From Falciphora oryzae (lineage: Eukaryota; Ascomycota; Sordariomycetes; Magnaporthales; Magnaporthaceae): a DNA stretch of 64,000 nt. The stretch is from the NCBI GenBank assembly GCA_000733355.1, contig JNVV01000022.1, positions 62,001 to 126,000 of the forward strand. The letters are read 5' to 3'. The notes under the pieces were generated by a model that was given only the letters and a program-made list of their open reading frames with translations, did no database searches and was not told the origin of the DNA. The translations under genes and the position numbers were made by a program. Shown one piece after another: positions 58,517-64,000 of this stretch; the first letter of the stretch is position 1; every line of letters begins with the position of its first letter.

Positions 58517-60353
58517 ATGGCCGACAGGGTTAGTACTGCCGCCACGCTCTCCTTGCACCCGCTTTTCTGTTTTTCCTTTGCCTTATGATGGAAATGAAGT
58601 ACCGCTGACACAATGCGCAGAACTACAATCAAGGCCACGGGGGCGGCCCTAGCGGCGGAAAAGTACAACAATCTCCACCACACTGGCGCCCCGTCCATTC
58701 TATCGTTCGGGTGGTGATAATGAGACTCTCGACTACTGTGCTGACACTTTGGCTCTGTAGAAACGCGACTACCTTACGGTAAAGAGACACTTCCCAAGGG
58801 CACCTCCTGCTGCACCTCTTGGCTATCAAATTGACACAGTGACTACCAGATGTCGAGCGCAGGAACCCCATCCGGTAAGAAGCATCATGTTGTAGCAGCG
58901 TGGAGGGAATGCGAGGGGTTGCGCGATTTGTTCGTTGCCAACACAACTATTCAGAGCCCCATGGGCCTCGTCCCGGGGCTCTAGTCGGCCATGTGAGTCC
59001 CTCTTTCCATGGTTCTTGTGATGCGGTCTGTTTGGTTGCTAACTGCATATGTTTTTTTGGGCTGCGCAGAAGCCCTCGATAAAGGATGTGGGTGGACCTT
59101 CTAGGTTTTCAACCCATCTTTTCGCTTTTATGAGGTACCCAGGCTGACTAGGAGCATTCGGTCTCCTTTAGGATGGAACCATTGAGGTACAGATCAACGG
59201 ATGTGCCCAAAAATGGTTTACAGGTGTTGACACTCTGTTGCCCCGGTAGTGGACGGAGGGAGAGTTTGCCGTAAGTGCTGCGCCTTCTAGCCTACCTTGG
59301 ACGTTCATTATAAGTGGAAAGGCTGACATTTTCCTTCTCCCAGCACTTCGCGGCTTTATACAAGGTGAGATACAACATCCTACTAATCTCCTAGCTTGTT
59401 CTCCTCTTCCTTTTTTGGTGTATAATAGAAGGCTAACAGACTTTTGCAGAGCCGCACCGACATGCTCCATGTGAGTACACGATCCACATAGCTACCAGCT
59501 TTGCTCCTACCAACGGCCCTCGTCTGGCGTTACGAATAGGAGATTACGGTAAGCCCTCATACGACCCACGCTTTCGGGTTCTCGTCTCGCTGGGTTATAA
59601 TAGAACGCTAACACGCTTCGCAGAACCTCAATCGAATGACGCAGGTAAGAACGCGTTCAATCCAGCTGCTAGCTTTACTACTAACCTCACCACCTGTTTA
59701 GCGAGAGCAACAGAGGGCGGCCGTAAGTTGAACTCCATAAACTTCAATGGTTGCTGAAAGGATGTGCATGCTAATTGCTTGAGCACTTTTAAACTTGTAT
59801 AGGAATGCAGAAGGCTCCTCGGTGGATGTATTTTGCTCGAGTGATACGGCGATGTCGCCGGCTGCTAACGGATGATTAGGAGTACGCGGACAGGATGGCT
59901 GTACGTTCATTCTCCTCCCACCTAAGGGGCTTCGGTCGATGCTGGTTCCAGCGTGCCTGTAGCGGCTGCAGAAAGACATGGAGGTAAGGTTTCGGCACGC
60001 AATCGGAGCTTGGTAGAGCTGGAGCTAACAAATATGCAGAACCGTCAGGACCAGAAGAAGAAGCCAGCGCCGCTGGAGAGCTCCATGGAGGTAGGTTCTG
60101 CTCAGGATGCTTCTATCGGGATTTGTGACATCAACTGACCGAATCATGCATAATAGGTCCATATCGCGTTCGTAAGTTAATAATAAACGTCGTGAATTTT
60201 GTTCTTCTTGACGCCAACGAGGAATAGAAACGCGCCGAGCAGGAGACGGCGGCAGCGGCGAGGGCCGTGAAGAAGGCGGCTGAAGAAGAGGCGGCGGTGG
60301 CGGCAGCGATCAAGAAGGAGCCGCAGGCGGGGGTGGGACAAGAGCACGAGTGA
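58517..60353 (+). CDS. micro-exon gene encoding a short coiled-coil protein, unnamed
   Basis: Exons proposed: 58517-58528, 58621-58662, 58761-58778, 58850-58874, 58955-58992, 59070-59087, 59172-59186, 59250-59270, 59344-59364, 59450-59470, 59540-59548, 59624-59644, 59702-59722, an uncertain one near 59811-59840, 59880-59900, 59963-59983, 60040-60090, 60157-60171 and 60228-60353. Without the uncertain exon the protein has 171 residues and is open throughout. Seven exons besides the uncertain one are exactly 21 nt: WTEGEFA, HFAALYK, SRTDMLH, NLNRMTQ, REQQRAA, EYADRMA and RLQKDME. Nearly all exons begin and end in phase 0. Most introns have GTAAG or GTGAG donors and a CTAAC or CTGAC branch site 10-25 nt before the acceptor. 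The middle reads as a coiled coil, the N-terminus is Gly-rich and the C-terminus is Lys/Ala/Glu-rich. No family is recognised. The exon at 59811 and the donors at 58663 and 59088 are the weak points. Confidence 0.6.
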
Positions 60354-61194
60354 GCACACCTCGATTTTGTCTTTGATCGGCCTTTGGCAACGCTGTCTCA
60401 TACCGACTACACCGTTCACACTAGCTAAAGCACGGAGCACTGGCGGGCTGCTGCCCTCTTTTACTTTCCTCGAAAAGAATGAGAATGCTGTCGGGAGGGG
60501 GCCTGTCGAGAAGGCGGAGAATGGAAATAAACAGTTATTAGTCTCATGATATATCGAGACTGGTGACGTTATGCGACGCGACGATTAACTACACTGCGCT
60601 GCTACGTGCTAACTGGTCTATTTCGAGCGGAGTCCAGGGGGCGGGAGGAGTGGGCGCAGTGGTAGACGGCAGTATAAGATTTTTGTCTCGTCACCTAGAG
60701 CTGTCATCGATTGCTAGATTTTTCCGTGGGCAGAGCCCTCTATCGGCAGCCAGAAAGGTAGGAGATTGACGGTCAGGCTCTGATGGAGAGGATGTTTGTC
60801 GATGCAAAAGTACACCCCCTTTCTCCACCCAACGGTGGACGTTGACTGGCGGTGGGGCAAGCAAGGGGAAAGGTGGGTCAGGCAATGCTTGTCGGTTGGA
60901 CGGCATGTGCCGCACTGCCACAACTGACGTGCTCCACATCAGCCTCGCCCGAGCCTCCCGCAGCTGAGCGCACTCGCCCTGGCCCTTCCAACTTCGCCTG
61001 TCCCTCCAAGGAAAAAAGGGGCCAGCCTCAGCCAGCCTCACAACGCTCGACAACGCTTGACAGCGCCACGGACCAGTCGAGCTGCTCGTCGAGGGACATG
61101 CCGTCGATACACGGGCCTTTTCCGTCTGCTCCGGAGAGCTGACACTTGTGCTTTTTCTGTTCCTTGCTTCGTGTTTGATCCGGCCGGCCTTCTC
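60354..61194. other. intergenic region upstream of PFA3
   Basis: This is 841 bp with no recognised gene. It carries the PFA3 promoter. The minus-strand open frame 60691-61464 overlaps the PFA3 start and looks like chance. Confidence 0.55.
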
Positions 61195-63096
61195 ATGGAT
61201 GTGCGCTCTCGCTCGCCGTCCCCAGCACCTCCAGCAACCATGTCGCGCCGCCTCGCCAGGCGGATCGAGCGCTGCTGCTGTGCCTGCGTCGGCCTGTCCC
61301 CGCTCGCTTTCGTCTATGGCATCACCACCTGGGCCGTGTGGGCTGTCGTCAGCATAGGCAGCACCAAGACCAAGTCGACCTGGCTGGGTAAGTCTGCCAT
61401 TCTGCCGTTCCTCCGTGTCTGCATGCGCGGGCATAACCCGGGCTGACCCTCGCCATGCGCTCACCCTTCAGGCCCCTCGTCCTCCCTCGTCGGCATCCTG
61501 CTCTACCTCATGCTCAACTGGTCCTACACGGTCGCCGTCTTCACGCCCCCCGGCAGCACGACCGACGCGCAGGGCTACAGCGCTCTCCCTACCCACGGCG
61601 CGCCCGCCGCCACGTCCTTCACGGTCAAGTCCAACGGCGAGCTGCGCTTCTGCAAAAAGTGCCAGGCCCGCAAGCCCGACCGCGCGCACCACTGCTCGAC
61701 CTGCCGCCGATGCGTCCTCAAGATGGACCACCACTGCCCCTGGCTGGCCACGTGCGTCGGCCTGCGCAACCACAAGGCCTTCCTGCTCTTCCTCATCTAC
61801 ACCACCCTCTTTAGCCTCTACAGCTTCGCCGTCGCCGGCGACTGGGTCTACAACGAGATCCTCAACAACACCACCTACGTCGAGGACCTGATGCCCGTCA
61901 ACTTTATCATGCTGTGCATCGTCGCCGGGATCATTGGTCTCGTCGTCGGCGCCTTCACCATCTGGCACCTGGTCCTCGTCGGCCGCGGCCAGACCACCAT
62001 CGAGTGCCTCGAGAAGACCCGCTACCTGTCGCCCCTGCGCCAGACCCTGCGCAACGCCTACGACGCCCAGCACGGAGGCCACGGCGTCTCCCTGCCCCGC
62101 TACGGCCAGCAGCTCCTCGAGCTGCACGAGAACGTCCTGCCGGGCATCACGCGGCCGGAGGAGGGCGAGGACCGCCGCCCGGCCCCCGCCGCCGGCCCCA
62201 ACGGCTCCACGTACAGCGACGTGCCGGGCCCCGAGGGCCAGATGGGCCGGCGCATGACGTACGACGAGCTCGAGCGCCACCGCGCCCGCAAGCGCTACGA
62301 CGAGTACCTCGACGAGCAGGACAGCGCCAGGCTCCCCAACGCCTTCGACCTCGGCGTCCGCCGCAACTACCTGCACCTGTTCGGCCACAACCCGTGGCTG
62401 TGGCCCTTCCCCATCTGCACCACCACGGGCGACGGCTGGTCATGGGAGCCGAGCCCGAGGTGGCTGCAGGCGCGCGACGACCTCGCCCGCGAGCGGGAGC
62501 GCCAGCGCGAGCGCGAGCGCGCTGCCGGCTGGGGCCAGCCCGACGACGACGACGAGCCCGCGCCGTGGAACCAGACCATCGCGCCGCCGCCGCCCGGGGG
62601 AGTCGGGTCGGCAGGAGGGGCGGGGAGGCATTACGTGCAACAGCAGCAGCAGCAGCAGCGATACCAGCAGCACCACCACCAGCAGCCAGCGAGCCCGGGG
62701 CTGCGGGCGCCGTCCAAGGCGGACCGCGTCCTGGGCCGGGACCCGAACATGTACGACGACATTCCGCCGCCGACGTCGGTGTCGATGCGCCGCCTGCGCC
62801 CGTCGGGCGGGTACGACGACCTCATGAACGATGACGACTTGATGGACGACGACGACGAGGACAAGGCCGTGCTCGAGGAGGACTTTGCAGCTCCCGCCGC
62901 CGCCGCCGCCGCTGCCGCCACTTCCTCCTCCTCTTCCAGGGGGCAGCCGCAAGCCAAGAGGTCGCCTGGCCTGCGGTCAGACCCGTCGTGGGGCCGGAGC
63001 GGGGCCAGCGGCCTGCTCAGGGGCGGCGGACGGGGCTTGAAGAGCCCCGGCGCCTTGGGCAGGGCAAGGGGCGATTCGGACGCCGGTGTTGATTAG
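61195..63096 (+). CDS. PFA3: DHHC palmitoyltransferase Pfa3
   Basis: Exons 61195-61387 and 61472-63096, intron 61388-61471, 605 residues. An internal Met (MSRRLARRIERCCC, residue 16) is an equally plausible start. The first membrane pair is LSPLAFVYGITTWAVW and LVGILLYLMLNWSYTV. The cysteine-rich domain FCKKCQARKPDRAHHCSTC runs into the catalytic DHHC at 150-153 (C153). TTLFSLYSFAVAGDW and FIMLCIVAGIIGLVVG are the second pair. A TTxE-like motif (QTTIECLE) and the NxxxNPWLWPFPI region (HNPWLWPF) follow. Residues ~330-605 are low complexity with Arg/Glu, Gln, Asp and Ala runs. Yeast Pfa3 palmitoylates Vac8 at the vacuole and helps membrane fusion. The same role is likely here. Confidence 0.9.
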
Positions 63097-63120
63097 ATGA
63101 GTCTCGGATCTTTTCTCATG

Positions 63121-63142
63121 TTTTTTTTTTTTTTTTTTTTTT
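63121..63142. repeat. poly(T) run, 22 nt
   Basis: A pure T run about 25 bp after the PFA3 stop. Confidence 0.85.
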
Positions 63143-63175
63143 ATGGCGAGGAATGCTGCCCATTTGAGCGTTTTG

Positions 63176-63193
63176 AAAAAAAAAAAAAAAAAA
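63176..63193. repeat. poly(A) run, 18 nt
   Basis: A pure A run 33 bp after the T run, in the orientation that would allow a T:A hairpin. Confidence 0.85.
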
Positions 63194-64000
63194 CTTGCAA
63201 AGAGATGTCCCGTTGGCAAGGAAGCAAGCGAGCCTCTTGTGTCTTCTTATCACTGTTCTGATCTTGTTTTACCTTTTTCCCACCCATATGTTTCTTCTTT
63301 TGTGTTTGCGGTGGCAGCCCGTCGTCCATTTTCGTCTTCTCAACTACAGGGAACGCATGGCGGTGACTTTGCTGTCCCTTTCCCGGGCACCTATATCATG
63401 CACATTTCTTATTATTTCCAGTCCATGCATATGGCGCAACATGGCGGACATTTGTCAAGATTAATGACCTTATAGAGTTGAAACTTGGATCAGCCCTAGA
63501 ATCATATCCAGTATTCTGGGTAGAAAGCCGTACTTGATTCCGTTCTATCGACGTCTAGTTCGATCCGATCTTGGTACGGCCTTCTGTGCCCGACCTCCGC
63601 CGGATCAACGACCTGTGAAGTTCGGGGGGGACAGGGATAAAAAAAAAAGAAGATGGGAAACAAGAAGCACACCCCCAAAGGCAAACGCCATCGGAGTCCT
63701 GAAGAATCCCTGACCCCCAAGACACTGACAAAGACTATCTGGCCTGGGATTGAGCTTCTTGGCCTGGCGGTTGGCCTTCTCGCTCAGCCTCTCCCGCCGA
63801 GAGGTCCTTCGCGTAGTCGCCGTGCTCCGACGTCCCGACCGGAGTCGGGAAGAGGAAGAGGAGACGATGTCTGGTGACTTTGGTGTGCGCTCTCGACGAG
63901 CGGCTTGGTAGTTTGTCAATGTGCAAGACTGGGGGGTTTGGTTTGGCTGTTGGTGTCGGCGCTGGAGGCAGATCGAATTGGCACAGCCTGGGGGCTGACC

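Larger units (their letters stand above)
63097..64000. other. right edge: 3' region of PFA3 and possible gene running off the window
   Basis: T22 at 63121-63142 and A18 at 63176-63193 lie just after the PFA3 stop and could fold back on each other. On the minus strand an Arg/Lys-rich open reading (RRERLSEKANRQAKKLNPRP, 63605-63919) might be a terminal exon of a gene that starts beyond 64000, but no family is recognised. Confidence 0.4.

Overview
The window is nuclear DNA of a filamentous ascomycete, most likely a Sordariomycete. It is GC-rich, and its genes carry short introns (about 50-190 bp) with GTAAGT-like donors, CTAAC/CTGAC branch sites and CAG/TAG acceptors. The readable proteins are all fungal orthologues: Ytm1, Pol31, Mtr2, Ram2, Erg12, Ste24, Rad7, Rad16 and Pfa3. 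Species is not claimed. There are 20 intact protein genes I can name by family, one unnamed spliced micro-exon gene and one dead transposase. Most were assembled here by joining exons by eye.

Layout. 1-8 kb: an ACS-family MFS permease, then two head-to-head genes of the BIM1-like/X325 copper-protein family (3.8-4.8 kb minus, 7.2-8.0 kb plus). 8.6-12.4 kb: YTM1 (ribosome biogenesis) divergent from POL31 (DNA polymerase delta). 14-19.9 kb: a PLP serine/threonine dehydratase, a NAT9-like acetyltransferase, mitochondrial Met-tRNA synthetase and MTR2 (mRNA export). 20.4-31.7 kb: RAM2 (prenyltransferase alpha), ERG12 (mevalonate kinase), RPL38, a tiny four-exon membrane protein and STE24 (CAAX protease). 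Three of these genes lie on one route, from mevalonate to prenylated and processed CAAX proteins. 32.4-38.2 kb: mitochondrial ribosomal bL34m, a 4.2-kb gene-poor stretch and a secreted class-3 lipase.

39-46 kb: RAD7 and RAD16, the two partners of global-genome nucleotide-excision repair, sit head to head across a 1.4-kb shared upstream region. The RAD7 start codon is itself split by an intron. 46.9-48.4 kb: a five-finger C2H2 protein. 48.76-50.15 kb: a dead Tc1/mariner element with recognisable TIRs and a TA duplication, itself interrupted by a 275-bp TIR element. 50.9-57.0 kb: a 1,927-residue ZNFX1/Hrr1-like helicase with RGG repeats, NF-X1 fingers and an RZ finger.

The most unusual locus is at 58.5-60.35 kb. 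It is a chain of about 18-19 tiny exons, seven or more of them exactly 21 nt and nearly all phase 0. The joined exons read as a continuous coiled coil, and some neighbouring introns are visibly duplicated copies of each other. The ORF-based view shows nothing there. The window ends with the vacuolar palmitoyltransferase PFA3 (61.2-63.1 kb). Long pure A or T runs (18-34 nt) occur in many intergenic stretches and inside the dead transposon.
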